Of a DNA stretch of 64,000 nt, positions 50,932 through 60,308 are shown piece by piece. The translations under genes and the position numbers were made by a program. The notes under the pieces were generated by a model. It was not told the origin of the DNA. It made no database searches and saw only the letters and a list, made by a program, of their open reading frames with translations. Numbering within the stretch: the first letter of the stretch is position 1; each line of letters starts with the position of its first letter. Source of the stretch: CAZPNX01 sp964518765 (GTDB taxonomy: Bacteria > Edwardsbacteria > AC1 > EtOH8); contig CAZFJC010000001.1 in the NCBI GenBank assembly GCA_964518765.1, positions 1 through 64,000 of the forward strand, read 5' to 3'.

Positions 50932-52149
50932 ATGAGCAGCCTCTATCGGCAGATTATCGATAAATCGAAGGAGTACGAAGCCGCCGTTGTCGATTTCCTG
51001 ATGGACATGGTGCGCATACCGTCCCCGTCCCGCCAGGAGCGAGAGGTGGTCCAGCGGATAAAGCGGGAGATGGAAAAGGCAGGTTTCCCCGAGGTGAGGA
51101 TCGATGGGCTGGGAAACGTTATCGGCAGGATCGGTTCCGGTCCCCGCGTCATCGCATTCGACGCCCACATCGATACGGTGGGCCCCGGCGACCTCGGTGC
51201 GTGGAAGGGGGGCGGGCCTTTCGAACCCAGGATCGAAGATGGGAAGGTATACGGGAGAGGCACGGTTGACCAGGAGGGGGGCATGGCCTCGATGGTATAT
51301 GCCGGGAAGATCATGATGGACCTAAAGCTCAATGACCAGTTCACCGTTCTCTTCACCGGAACGGTAATGGAGGAGGACTGCGACGGGCTGTGCTGGCAGT
51401 ACCTTATCAACGAGGAGCAGATCAAACCCGAGTTGGTGATCATTACCGAGCCCACCAACATGAATATTTACCGCGGCCACCGAGGCCGGATGGAGATCAG
51501 GGTAAGCTTCTTCGGCCGCTCCTGCCACGGATCGGCCCCGGAGCGAGGCGACAACGCCATCTACAAGGCCTCGCGCTGCGCCCTGGAGGTCGAAAAGCTT
51601 AACGAACGCCTGAGATCCGATGCCTTTCTGGGCAAGGGTACGGTAACCGTGACCCAGGCGACCTCTAGCTCGCCCTCGCTCTGCGCTGTGGCCGACGGCG
51701 CCAGCCTGCATCTGGATCGCCGGCTGACCAAGGGCGAGACCGGGGAATCTGCCGTAGCCGAGGTGGTGGACGCCGCCAAAAGGGCCGGGCTCAAGGATGG
51801 GGACTTCAAGGTCGAGGTCCTGCGATATGCCGAAAAGTCCTATACCGGCTTAGTATATCCCGCCGAAAAATACTATCCCACCTGGTCCATGCCCGAGGAC
51901 TCGCCTTTTCTGAAACAGGCGGTGGAGGCCTACCGGGGCATTTTCCACAAGGAGCCGCTGGTCGACAAGTGGACCTTCTCCACCAATGGGGTGACCACAG
52001 CCGGGATGAAGGGTATACCGACGCTGGGGTTGGGCCCGGGCAACGAGGTCCACGCCCACGCCCCTAACGAGCACTGCCCGGTGGAGCACCTGTCCGGCGC
52101 GGCCGCCTTCTACGCGGCGCTGGTGGGGCGGCTGAATGGAAAGGTCTAA
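50932..52149 (+). CDS. ygeY: YgeY-type M20-family hydrolase
   Basis: A 405-residue M20/ArgE/DapE-like metallohydrolase. Zn ligands are in FDAHIDTVGPGDLGAW and VYGRGTVDQEGGMASMVYAG, with MEEDCDG following; HRGRMEIRVSFFGRSCHGSA begins the dimerisation domain, and LGLGPGNEVHAHAPNEHCPV ends the catalytic part. The TVGPGDLGAWKGGPF-like segment distinguishes the YgeY branch found in purine/selenium clusters. In the proposed anaerobic urate pathway it hydrolyses a ring-opened intermediate; the precise substrate here is inferred from that context. Confidence 0.88.
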   Translation: MSSLYRQIIDKSKEYEAAVVDFLMDMVRIPSPSRQEREVVQRIKREMEKAGFPEVRIDGLGNVIGRIGSGPRVIAFDAHIDTVGPGDLGAWKGGGPFEPRIEDGKVYGRGTVDQEGGMASMVYAGKIMMDLKLNDQFTVLFTGTVMEEDCDGLCWQYLINEEQIKPELVIITEPTNMNIYRGHRGRMEIRVSFFGRSCHGSAPERGDNAIYKASRCALEVEKLNERLRSDAFLGKGTVTVTQATSSSPSLCAVADGASLHLDRRLTKGETGESAVAEVVDAAKRAGLKDGDFKVEVLRYAEKSYTGLVYPAEKYYPTWSMPEDSPFLKQAVEAYRGIFHKEPLVDKWTFSTNGVTTAGMKGIPTLGLGPGNEVHAHAPNEHCPVEHLSGAAAFYAALVGRLNGKV

Positions 52150-52154
52150 GTAGG

Positions 52155-53369
52155 GTGTCGGCATTCTTCTATCGATGCACCAGCTGCGGCCGCACTTACG
52201 GCCGTACAGAAATACGCTATCTCTGCACGGAATGCGGCAAGAAGTACCGACCGGGACAGCCGTTGTCCGGCGTGCTGGAGGCGGTGTTCGACTACAAGGC
52301 GATCGCCAGGAGATTCGACAGGAGACGGCCGGACTGGTCGCTGTTCGCGGCCGTCGAGCCGGCATATTACCCCAAATATCCTGTGGGCAAGACGCCGTTC
52401 TTCAAGGCGGAACGGCTGGGTCAGGCGCTCGGCCTCTCCGACCTCTGGATCAAGAACGATGGGCTCAACCCCAGCGGATCGCTCAAGGACCGGGCCTCTT
52501 TCCTGGTGGTGGCCGAGGCCAACCGGCTTGGGGAGAATCGCCTCGTCGCCGCCTCCACCGGCAACGCGGCCAGCGCCCTGTCCGCAGTCTGCGCCGCCGA
52601 CGGCAAGCAGGCGGTGATCTTCGTTCCCAGGAACGCTCCCCGGGCCAAGCTGGTGCAGATAATCCTCTATGGGGCCCGGATCATACTGGTCGACGGCACT
52701 TACGATGACGCCTTCCGCCTATCGCTCGAATATACCAGAAAAAGGGGCGGATTGAACCGCAATACCGCCTATCATCCGCTGACCATCGAGGGCAAGAAAA
52801 CCGTGGCCTTGGAGATCTTCGAGCAAAGCGGGTTTAAGGCGCCGGACGTTGTGGTGGTGCCGGTGGGCGACGGGGTGATCATCTCCGGCGTATACAAGGG
52901 ATTTTGGGACCTGAAGCAGGCCGGTTTGATCCGCAAACTACCCGAGCTTGTCGGCGTCCAGGCGGAATCATCTGATGCCATACATAACTATATAGTAACC
53001 GGAAGGTATCGGAACGCCCTAAAACCTTCCACCATAGCCGATTCGATCTCGGTCTCCACCCCCAGCAACGCCCACCTGGCCAGAAGGGCGGTTCTGGATA
53101 GCCAGGGTTTTTCGCTGACCGTAAGCGATCAGGAGATCCACCGGGCGCAGTCGCTGCTGGCGGGAACCGCTGGCGTATTCGCCGAGCCGGCGTCTTCGGC
53201 TGCGGCCGCCGGCCTAGCCAAGGCCGCCAAGCTAGGCAAGATCAAGCGCCAGCAGCAGGTGGTGCTGCTGGTAACCGGACACGGGTTGAAGGATATCGAG
53301 CCGCCGTTGTCGAAAATCAGGCTGCCGAAGCCGGTGCCGCCAAGGCTGGATGCCATAACAGCGCTATGA
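52155..53369 (+). CDS. Threonine-synthase-like PLP enzyme with zinc ribbon
   Basis: A 404-residue fold-type II PLP enzyme. An N-terminal zinc ribbon (Cys8, Cys11, Cys24, Cys27) precedes the catalytic core; the Schiff-base lysine is Lys111 in PSGSLKDRAS, and AASTGNAASALSAVCA and VVVPVGDGVIISGVYKGFWD bind phosphate and cofactor. Overall it looks like a threonine synthase, but it lies inside the purine island where E. coli-type clusters carry YgeX, a PLP 2,3-diaminopropionate ammonia-lyase. A lyase acting on a small amino acid from purine breakdown is therefore as likely as threonine synthesis. GTG start; it overlaps the following hydrolase gene by ATGA. Confidence 0.75.
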   Translation: MSAFFYRCTSCGRTYGRTEIRYLCTECGKKYRPGQPLSGVLEAVFDYKAIARRFDRRRPDWSLFAAVEPAYYPKYPVGKTPFFKAERLGQALGLSDLWIKNDGLNPSGSLKDRASFLVVAEANRLGENRLVAASTGNAASALSAVCAADGKQAVIFVPRNAPRAKLVQIILYGARIILVDGTYDDAFRLSLEYTRKRGGLNRNTAYHPLTIEGKKTVALEIFEQSGFKAPDVVVVPVGDGVIISGVYKGFWDLKQAGLIRKLPELVGVQAESSDAIHNYIVTGRYRNALKPSTIADSISVSTPSNAHLARRAVLDSQGFSLTVSDQEIHRAQSLLAGTAGVFAEPASSAAAAGLAKAAKLGKIKRQQQVVLLVTGHGLKDIEPPLSKIRLPKPVPPRLDAITAL

Positions 53370-54697
53370 GACGGACCCTGGTAAGAAATGGCACCGTATA
53401 TCTTGAGGACGGCCCGGAGACAGTCGACCTTCTTATCGAAAACGGGCGAATAGCCGACATCGGCAAGTTCGATCATCCGATCGCCGACTGCCTAACCATT
53501 GATGCTAGAGGGCTCCACGTCCTTCCCGGGCTGATAGACATCCACACCCATTTGGATGACTCAATAGGCGGCTATAGGCTGGCGGACAGCTGGCCCAGCG
53601 GCTCGGAGATCGCCATAAGAAGCGGGATCACTACCCTCTGCTCATTCATTACTCAGCGTCACGGTAGACCGCTGTCCGAGGCGGTGGAGGAGTCTCTGGG
53701 AAAGGTGGGCGGAAGGTCAAGCTGCGATTATTCTTTCCACCTGACCCCGGTCAGCTTCGAAGCCTCGGATTGGGTTTATATCGAAAAACTGCTGGCCGAC
53801 GGGTTCCGGACGTTCAAATTCTACACCACCTACCGTCGGGAAGGGATCCTCACCGATTACCCCACGCTGAAAAGGCTGATGGCCAGGATAAAGGACATGG
53901 GGGCTAAGGTGCTGGTGCATTGCGAGGACGACGAGATCCTAAACCGGAGCCTGTCGGCCGTGGCCGACAGGACGGCGGCCTTTGGGCATGCTCTTTCACG
54001 CCCTATGCAGGCGGAGGCAGAGGGGATCGAACGCGTGTTGGAAATAGCAGGCCAGACCAGGTGCCCGACGCATATTGTGCATGTTTCCTCCGCTTCGGGA
54101 GCCGGGATAATTGGCAGGCATAAGCAGGACCTGCCGGTGACATGCGAGACCTGCCCGCAATACCTTTTCCTGGACGAGGAGAAGCTCAAGGGAGAAAACG
54201 GACACCGTTTCATATGTTCTCCACCGCTGAGATCGATAAAGGACAAAGAGGAGTTGCGGCAGCTGGCGGCGGCCGGAGCCTTCGACCTTTACGCCAGCGA
54301 CCACTGCGCCTTCAGCAAGGTGGACAAGGACCAGAACCGAGGCGACTTTTCTAAAGTCCCCAACGGCCTGCCGGGGATAGGAACCTTGGCGCCGTTGCTG
54401 TATGAACTACATGGTGATTTCGGCATAATAGCCCAGCGGCTGGCAGCCAACCCCGCCAGAGTTGCCGACCTTTACCCGCGCAAAGGGGCGATCCGTAAGG
54501 GATCCGACGCTGACCTGGCCATTTTTACGTCCAATGGCCCAGAGACGCCGGTGAGGTCAAGCCTAGCGGAAGTTTACGAACCCTATGACGGGAAGTCGAC
54601 CCGGATTTTGGCGAAGCATGTCCTGCTGCGAGGGCGCCTGGTCGCCGAGGACGGAGCGGTGTTGGAGGAATCAAATCATTTTGGGACGAGAGCATGA
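53366..54697 (+). CDS. Dihydropyrimidinase/hydantoinase-family hydrolase
   Basis: A 443-residue cyclic-amide hydrolase of the amidohydrolase superfamily. The binuclear metal ligands are all visible: His60 and His62 (GLIDIHTHLDD), carbamylated Lys151 (TFKFYTTYR), His185 (VHCEDDE), His239 (HIVHVSSASGAG) and Asp312 (SDHCAF). This is the HydA/HyuA slot of purine clusters, where it is thought to open a six- or five-membered ring of a reduced purine. Dihydroorotase is a weaker alternative because no pyrimidine biosynthesis genes are nearby. It overlaps its neighbours by ATGA on both sides, tying it firmly to the operon. Confidence 0.87.
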   Translation: MRRTLVRNGTVYLEDGPETVDLLIENGRIADIGKFDHPIADCLTIDARGLHVLPGLIDIHTHLDDSIGGYRLADSWPSGSEIAIRSGITTLCSFITQRHGRPLSEAVEESLGKVGGRSSCDYSFHLTPVSFEASDWVYIEKLLADGFRTFKFYTTYRREGILTDYPTLKRLMARIKDMGAKVLVHCEDDEILNRSLSAVADRTAAFGHALSRPMQAEAEGIERVLEIAGQTRCPTHIVHVSSASGAGIIGRHKQDLPVTCETCPQYLFLDEEKLKGENGHRFICSPPLRSIKDKEELRQLAAAGAFDLYASDHCAFSKVDKDQNRGDFSKVPNGLPGIGTLAPLLYELHGDFGIIAQRLAANPARVADLYPRKGAIRKGSDADLAIFTSNGPETPVRSSLAEVYEPYDGKSTRILAKHVLLRGRLVAEDGAVLEESNHFGTRA

Positions 54698-56967
54698 AAG
54701 AGAGTTCCAAAGCATGGCGCAACGACGCCTACGCCAAAGTGACGGGAAGGGCGAAGTATACCGGCGACCTAAAGTTTCAGGGTATGCTCCATGCCGCCCC
54801 GGTTTACACCGATTTTATCCACGCCAGGATCAGACGCCTGGACGCTTCCTCGGCCTTGAAATGCGCCGGGGTGGTGCGGGTAATAACGGCCGGGGACGCT
54901 CCGGGATCGGCGGTCTTCGGGCAGATCATCCGGGATTACAGGATCCTGGCCGACGACAAGATACGCTTCCACGGCGACGTGGTGGCGGTGGTGGTGGCCG
55001 AAACCAGGGAGGAGGCGGTCGAGGCCACCAGGCGGGTAGTGGTAGAGGCGGAGGAGCTGCCGGCGGTCCTGGATCCGGAGGAGGCCATGAAGGCCGGGGT
55101 GGTTTTGGTCCACGAATCCCACGGCTCAAATATCATCAGCCATCACAAGATTAGGCGGGGGGACGCCGAGGCGGCGCTGAAAAAGTGCGACCATGTCATC
55201 GAACATGAGTTCCGCACCCAGCTGGTGGAGCACGCCTATATAGAGCCGGAGGCGGCGGTGGCCGTCCCGAGGCCGGACGGCGTGATGGAGATCTTCGCCA
55301 GCACCCAGCACCCTTTCTCCACCAGGCGCTTTGTGGCCGCCTTCCTGGAAGTTCCCCTGGCTGACGTCGAGGTGAGAACCGTTCCCATAGGCGGCGGCTT
55401 CGGGGGGAAGGACGACACCGCCTCGGTGGTCGCCGCCCGGGCGGCCCTGGCGGCCAGGCTGACCGGACGGCCGGTCAAGATGTCCTACGACCGTGAGTGG
55501 TCGATGCGGGAGAGCTACAAGCGCCATCCCTACCGGATAAGATATCGAATGGGCTTTTCCAAACAGGGGAAAATAGAGGCCTGCCAAGTCCGTGTGTTGG
55601 CCGACGCCGGCGCCTACTGCTCGGTGACCCCCTGGGTAACCTGGAGGTCCACCGTCCAGTGCTGCGGGCCCTACGAAGTGGCCCACGTCCATTGCGATGT
55701 CTACGGGGTCTATACCAACAATGTGGTCACCGGAGCCATGCGCGGATTCGGCTCGCCTCAAATAAACTTTGCCGTGGAGCAGTTGGTGGAGATAGCGGCT
55801 GAGAGGTGCGGCCTTTCGGCCACCGAGTTCCGTAAGCGGAACATGCTGCGGCAAGGGTCGGTAACCATCACCGGGCAGAAGCTCGACGGGCACAAGGTCA
55901 GCCTGGAGCAGGCCCTAGACACCACCCTGGAGTCAGCCGATTTCTACAACAAGTACCGGCGCTGTTCCTTCGGTAAGAGAGACGGCGAAGAGCTTTACGG
56001 CATCGGGTACGCCATGAGCTACCGCGGCGTCAGCCTGGGGGCCGAGGGGGTGGACTTCAACTCGGCGGTGATCAACGTCCAGTTCGACGGCTCCATCCTG
56101 CTAGAGGCGGCCGTCCACGAGAACGGCCAAGGCTCCGAAAGCGCCATGATCCTGATCTGTGCCGAGGAGCTAGGGGTGGATAGGGCAAGGATACGCTACC
56201 GGATGCCGTCTACCTCGAACATCCCCGACGGGGGGACCACGGTGGCTTCGCGAGGCACGATCATGGGTGGCGGGGCGGTGGCCAACGCCGCCCGCGCCCT
56301 CAAGACCAAGCTGGCCGGACTGCTGGCGGACAGCCTGGAATGCGCTGAGGGCGAAGTCCGCTTCCGGGATGATATGATCTGGGGACAGGACGCCAAGCAC
56401 AAGCTTTCCTGGCCGGAGGCCATGCAGAAGCTGCTGATGATGCAGGAGTGCCCCATCTCCTTCGGCTCCTTTAAGGCGCCGCCGGTGACCTGGGACGAGC
56501 ACACCGGCCAGGGAAACGCCTACTTCACCTGGGTCTACGGATGCCAAGCGGTGGAGCTTACCGTCAATAAGCGGACGGGTAGGGTGAAGCTTATTAGCAT
56601 GATAGCTTCACACGATGTGGGCCGGGCGGTGAACCGGGACATGGTGCTGGGCCAGTTCTACGGAGGCATGGCCATGGGGGCGGGATACGCCTTGTTCGAG
56701 CAGGTCGAAAACGAGCGAGGCCGCATAGAAAATGTTAATTTTGACAGATACCGCATCCCCCGCTCCAGCGACCTGCCCGAGATGAAGGCGGAGATCATCG
56801 AGAACCCCGACCCGATATCCCCTTTCGGGGCCAAGAGCATAGGCGAGCCGACCAATGAGCTGATGGCGCCGGCCATCGCCAACGCGCTATACAACGCCAC
56901 CGGCCGCCGGCATTTCGAACTACCCATAAAGCTGAAACCGGAGATGCAAGGCGATCGGCAATGGTAA
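54694..56967 (+). CDS. Molybdenum hydroxylase large subunit (second xanthine-dehydrogenase-like enzyme)
   Basis: A 757-residue Mo-cofactor subunit, distinct from the one at 41976. The cofactor loops GGGFGGKDD, AMRGFGSPQ and AVHENGQGSES are present, and Glu718 in IGEPTNEL is the catalytic base. The purine-contact residues typical of classical xanthine dehydrogenase (FGISFT...FLNQ and ILERSMLH) are not recognisable, so its substrate may be another purine or heterocycle. It is more like the XdhA/XdhD enzymes of E. coli-type clusters. It pairs with the 2Fe-2S subunit gene it overlaps by 7 bp; no FAD subunit gene is adjacent. Confidence 0.9.
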   Translation: MKESSKAWRNDAYAKVTGRAKYTGDLKFQGMLHAAPVYTDFIHARIRRLDASSALKCAGVVRVITAGDAPGSAVFGQIIRDYRILADDKIRFHGDVVAVVVAETREEAVEATRRVVVEAEELPAVLDPEEAMKAGVVLVHESHGSNIISHHKIRRGDAEAALKKCDHVIEHEFRTQLVEHAYIEPEAAVAVPRPDGVMEIFASTQHPFSTRRFVAAFLEVPLADVEVRTVPIGGGFGGKDDTASVVAARAALAARLTGRPVKMSYDREWSMRESYKRHPYRIRYRMGFSKQGKIEACQVRVLADAGAYCSVTPWVTWRSTVQCCGPYEVAHVHCDVYGVYTNNVVTGAMRGFGSPQINFAVEQLVEIAAERCGLSATEFRKRNMLRQGSVTITGQKLDGHKVSLEQALDTTLESADFYNKYRRCSFGKRDGEELYGIGYAMSYRGVSLGAEGVDFNSAVINVQFDGSILLEAAVHENGQGSESAMILICAEELGVDRARIRYRMPSTSNIPDGGTTVASRGTIMGGGAVANAARALKTKLAGLLADSLECAEGEVRFRDDMIWGQDAKHKLSWPEAMQKLLMMQECPISFGSFKAPPVTWDEHTGQGNAYFTWVYGCQAVELTVNKRTGRVKLISMIASHDVGRAVNRDMVLGQFYGGMAMGAGYALFEQVENERGRIENVNFDRYRIPRSSDLPEMKAEIIENPDPISPFGAKSIGEPTNELMAPAIANALYNATGRRHFELPIKLKPEMQGDRQW

Positions 56968-57422
56968 CCTACGTGAACGGCCGAAGGCACCAGTTGAACG
57001 AACGTGACCTGGGAAAGAGCCTTCTTGTTTATCTACGGGAAGACCTGAACCTGACCGGGACCAAGAACGGCTGCGGCATCGGGGTCTGCGGGGCCTGCAC
57101 CGTTCTACTGAACAGCCGGCCGGTGCGCTCCTGCCGCTTGAAGGTAGCCGAAATTGTCGACAGCAACGTCTTGACCATAGAGGGCCTATCTCGGGAGGAT
57201 GGCACGCTCCACCCCCTTCAACAAGCCTTCCTCGATGCCGGCGCCGTCCAGTGCGGTTTCTGTACCCCGGGCATGGTGCTGACCGCCCACGCCTTTCTCA
57301 TACGGAACCCGAGCCCCAGCCGAGACCAGATCCGGCGTGCTATATCCGGGAACCTCTGCCGGTGCACTGGTTACCAGCAGATCATAGACGCCATCGAGGC
57401 GGCGGCCCCTCATTATCGTTAA
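56961..57422 (+). CDS. Molybdenum hydroxylase 2Fe-2S subunit
   Basis: A 153-residue protein with two 2Fe-2S clusters: the plant-ferredoxin type (NGCGIGVCGACTVLL) in the first half and the helical type (CGFCTPGMVLT; NLCRCTGYQQII) in the second. It is the XdhC/CoxS-type small subunit and passes electrons from the Mo subunit encoded just upstream. Length and motifs are normal. With no FAD subunit in the operon, its electron acceptor must be encoded elsewhere or be another flavoprotein such as the reductase at 47034. Confidence 0.94.
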   Translation: MVTYVNGRRHQLNERDLGKSLLVYLREDLNLTGTKNGCGIGVCGACTVLLNSRPVRSCRLKVAEIVDSNVLTIEGLSREDGTLHPLQQAFLDAGAVQCGFCTPGMVLTAHAFLIRNPSPSRDQIRRAISGNLCRCTGYQQIIDAIEAAAPHYR

Positions 57423-57445
57423 GAAGAGTGTTAGACCAAGCTTCT

Positions 57446-59539
57446 ATGGAAAAGTCCTCGATATCTATCTTCGCTCTTGCGCTGCTGGCCGCTGGCGTAT
57501 GCGCCCAGCCAATACCGCCAACCGCCAGTACGATCGAATGGACCGACAGCATCCACGGTTACCTCAGGAGGGACGAATACCACTGGCTGAAAAACAGGGA
57601 GGACCCGGAGGTTCTGGCCTATCTCCGGGCGGAGAACGTCTATGCCGATACCATGCTTTCGCAATCAAGGAAGCTTCGGGAAAGGCTGTATCGGGAGATG
57701 AGAAAAGGGGTCCGCGACGAGGACCTTTCCGTGCCGGTCAAGGTCGACAGCTTCTACTACTACGACCGAACGCTGAAGGGTAAGGAATACAGCCTCTACT
57801 GCCGCAAGAAGGGAAGCCTTAAGGCCCGGGAGGAGGTCCTGCTGGATGAGAACAAATTGGCGGAGGGCAGAAAATACTTTTCCATCGATGGGACTAAAAT
57901 CAGCCCCGACCATAGAATTTTAGCGTATCTGGCCGATACCAGCGGCGCCTTCCTCTACACCATATATTTCAAAGACCTGTCCGAAGGTAGACTAGTTGAT
58001 TCTATCTCCTCATCCCTGGGAATGGCGTGGGCTTCGGACAGCCGGACCGTCTTCTACGAGGCATGCGATTCGACCCAAAGAGCGGACCGCATTCTCCGAC
58101 ACCGTTTGGGAGAACCGGCCGACAGCGACCGGGTGGTCTACCATGAAAAAGATCCGGAGTTCACCTCCAGCATCTACCGGTCCCAGTCCCGCAAATACCT
58201 TATCATTCATTCCTACAGCAAGACGACCACCGAAGCCTGGCTCTGTCCGGCCGACCGCCCCGATTCGGGCTTTACCTTGTTCCAACCAAGGAATCCCGGC
58301 ATCGAATACTATCTGGAGCACCGCGGCGATTCGCTGTACGTCTTTACCAACGATAGTGCCGAAAACTATCGTCTCCTCTCCGCGCCGATCAGCGGTTGGC
58401 AGCATGTGCCTTGGAACCAGGTCATTCCCGGACGCCGGGACGTTCTCTTGGAGGATGTCCGGCTATACCGCGATTACCTGGTGGTGATGGAACGGGAGCG
58501 CGGCCTCCAGAAATTGCGGGTCATCTCACGGGACGGAACGATCGACAGGTACCTTACATTTCCGGAGCCGACCTACTCAGTCTACCCCTGGCGGAGCTAC
58601 GAATTTGATGCCACCCTTTTACGCTATACCTACAACTCCATGGTCACCCCACCGGCGGTATACGACTACGACATGAGATCTGGCTCCTACCTGCTGAAGA
58701 AGCGATACTCGGTGCCAGGCTACAAACCGGAAAGATATGTATCCGAGCGCATCTATGCGCCAGCGCCAGACGGCGAGATGATCCCCGTCTCCCTGGTCTA
58801 CCGCCGCGATCTCAGAAAGCCCGGCGGAAATCCCTGTATGCTGAGAAGCTATGGGGCATACGGAACGAGCAGCAATCCCAATTTCAGCTCCACCGGCATC
58901 AGCCTGCTGGACCGGGGCTTCATCCTGGCCATAGCCCATGTGCGGGGTGGCCAGGAGTTGGGCCGCCGATGGTACGTCGACGGCAAGCTGCTGAAGAAGC
59001 TGAACACCTTCACCGACTTCATCGCCTGCGCCGAGCACCTAGTGGCCAAGGGGTACACCTCGCCTTCGCTCCTGGCCATCGGTGGCGGCAGCGCCGGGGG
59101 GCTGCTCATCGGGGCGGTAGTCAACATGAGACCGGACCTGTTCCGGGCCGCGGTCCTCGACGTTCCGTTCCTGGACATGATCAACACTATGCTGGACCCG
59201 ACCATCCCGTTGACCACCATCGAGTACCAGGAATGGGGAGACCCAAGGATTAAGCAGTATTACGAGTACATGGCCTCCTATGCACCCTACGAGAACATCA
59301 GGGCCCAGGATTACCCGGCCATGCTGGTGACCGGAGGGTTGAACGACGCCAACGTTCCCTATTGGGAGCCGGCCAAGTGGGTGGCCAGGCTGAGAAGGAT
59401 GAAGACCGATTCCAATCCGTTGCTCCTGAAGATCGATATGTCCAGCGGGCACGGCGGGGCCTCGGGGCGATTCGCCTACCTTAGGGACACGGCTTTCGAG
59501 TTCGCTTTTTTGCTGGACATAATGGGGATTAAAAAATAG
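57446..59539 (+). CDS. Exported S9A prolyl oligopeptidase / oligopeptidase B
   Basis: A 697-residue serine peptidase with a signal peptide (MEKSSISIFALALLAAGVCAQ), so it is periplasmic or secreted, unlike E. coli PtrB. The ATG at 57446 is chosen for the signal peptide; the frame is open further upstream only as a shadow of the 2Fe-2S gene. Residues 60-420 form the seven-blade propeller. The catalytic triad is Ser549 (GGGSAGG), Asp634 (GGLNDANVPY) and His669 (SSGHGG). RSYGAYGTSSNP and HVRGGQELGRRW are oligopeptidase-B-like. It starts only 24 bp after the Mo-enzyme operon but has no obvious purine role. Confidence 0.88.
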   Translation: MEKSSISIFALALLAAGVCAQPIPPTASTIEWTDSIHGYLRRDEYHWLKNREDPEVLAYLRAENVYADTMLSQSRKLRERLYREMRKGVRDEDLSVPVKVDSFYYYDRTLKGKEYSLYCRKKGSLKAREEVLLDENKLAEGRKYFSIDGTKISPDHRILAYLADTSGAFLYTIYFKDLSEGRLVDSISSSLGMAWASDSRTVFYEACDSTQRADRILRHRLGEPADSDRVVYHEKDPEFTSSIYRSQSRKYLIIHSYSKTTTEAWLCPADRPDSGFTLFQPRNPGIEYYLEHRGDSLYVFTNDSAENYRLLSAPISGWQHVPWNQVIPGRRDVLLEDVRLYRDYLVVMERERGLQKLRVISRDGTIDRYLTFPEPTYSVYPWRSYEFDATLLRYTYNSMVTPPAVYDYDMRSGSYLLKKRYSVPGYKPERYVSERIYAPAPDGEMIPVSLVYRRDLRKPGGNPCMLRSYGAYGTSSNPNFSSTGISLLDRGFILAIAHVRGGQELGRRWYVDGKLLKKLNTFTDFIACAEHLVAKGYTSPSLLAIGGGSAGGLLIGAVVNMRPDLFRAAVLDVPFLDMINTMLDPTIPLTTIEYQEWGDPRIKQYYEYMASYAPYENIRAQDYPAMLVTGGLNDANVPYWEPAKWVARLRRMKTDSNPLLLKIDMSSGHGGASGRFAYLRDTAFEFAFLLDIMGIKK

Positions 59540-59549
59540 GAGAAAACCA

Positions 59550-60308
59550 ATGGATCCCAAAATACGTCAACGGCTTTATTTTTTTGTTGGCGGTCTGGTC
59601 ACTTTGTTGTTTCTAGGATCTTCCGCTTCAGCCGCCTTTTTTATCGATCTGGAGGCTGGCGCTGTTTTTAACGGTTATAATGATGTACGCATCCCGGGTA
59701 AGGGAGGCACCCGGATCTCGCTCTCCCGGGAGCTGAACTCGGAAGCAGTCCCCTACGGACGGGCGAGAATAGGTCGAAGCCTTGGCAAACGCCACAACCT
59801 GAGCCTTCTGGTGGCCCCGCTTCGCATCGAGGCTTCAGGCATCGCGGCCAAAGACATCGTCTATCTGGGGGAGACCTTTACCTCAGGCAGCGCGCTGACC
59901 TCCTCATACCGCTTCGACTCCTACCGTCTTACCTATCGTTGGGATGGGCTCCATAGGAGAAAATTGGAGGCCGGGATCGGATTCACCGCCAAGATTCGCC
60001 ACGCCTCCATAAGCTTGTCAGACACGGACAGATGCGTCGAAAAAAAGAACACCGGCTTCGTGCCCATCGTCAATTTCCGTGTGGCCTGGCGGCCGTCGGA
60101 GCGGCTGACGGCGCTTTTGGAGGGCGACGCCCTGGCCGCGCCGCAGGGCCGGGCCGAGGACGTTTTCGTCGGCGCCGCCTGGAGGCTGGGCAAACGTGTC
60201 TCGCTCAAAGCCGGATACCGGTTGCTGGAGGGCGGGACCGACAATGACGAGGTCTATACCTTCAGTCTTTTCCATTACGCCGCCATGGGGGCTATGATCG
60301 ACCTATGA
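59550..60308 (+). CDS. Outer-membrane beta-barrel protein, unknown role
   Basis: A 252-residue protein. An N-terminal hydrophobic segment (residues 10-29, GGLVTLLFLGSSASA) serves as signal peptide. The rest is a series of amphipathic strands (LEAGAVFNGYNDVRI, RARIGRSLGKRHNLSLLVAP, LEAGIGFTAKIRHASISLSD, VSLKAGYRLLEGG), typical of a small 8- to 12-strand barrel. No family is recognised. It is 10 bp after the oligopeptidase gene and its stop overlaps the nitroreductase ATG. Confidence 0.68.
   Translation: MDPKIRQRLYFFVGGLVTLLFLGSSASAAFFIDLEAGAVFNGYNDVRIPGKGGTRISLSRELNSEAVPYGRARIGRSLGKRHNLSLLVAPLRIEASGIAAKDIVYLGETFTSGSALTSSYRFDSYRLTYRWDGLHRRKLEAGIGFTAKIRHASISLSDTDRCVEKKNTGFVPIVNFRVAWRPSERLTALLEGDALAAPQGRAEDVFVGAAWRLGKRVSLKAGYRLLEGGTDNDEVYTFSLFHYAAMGAMIDL

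Noticed and set aside
52155..53369. Calling the zinc-ribbon PLP enzyme YgeX
   Set aside because: Its N-terminal zinc ribbon and PSGSLKDRAS lysine block match threonine synthase; the YgeX role is kept only as a context-based hypothesis.
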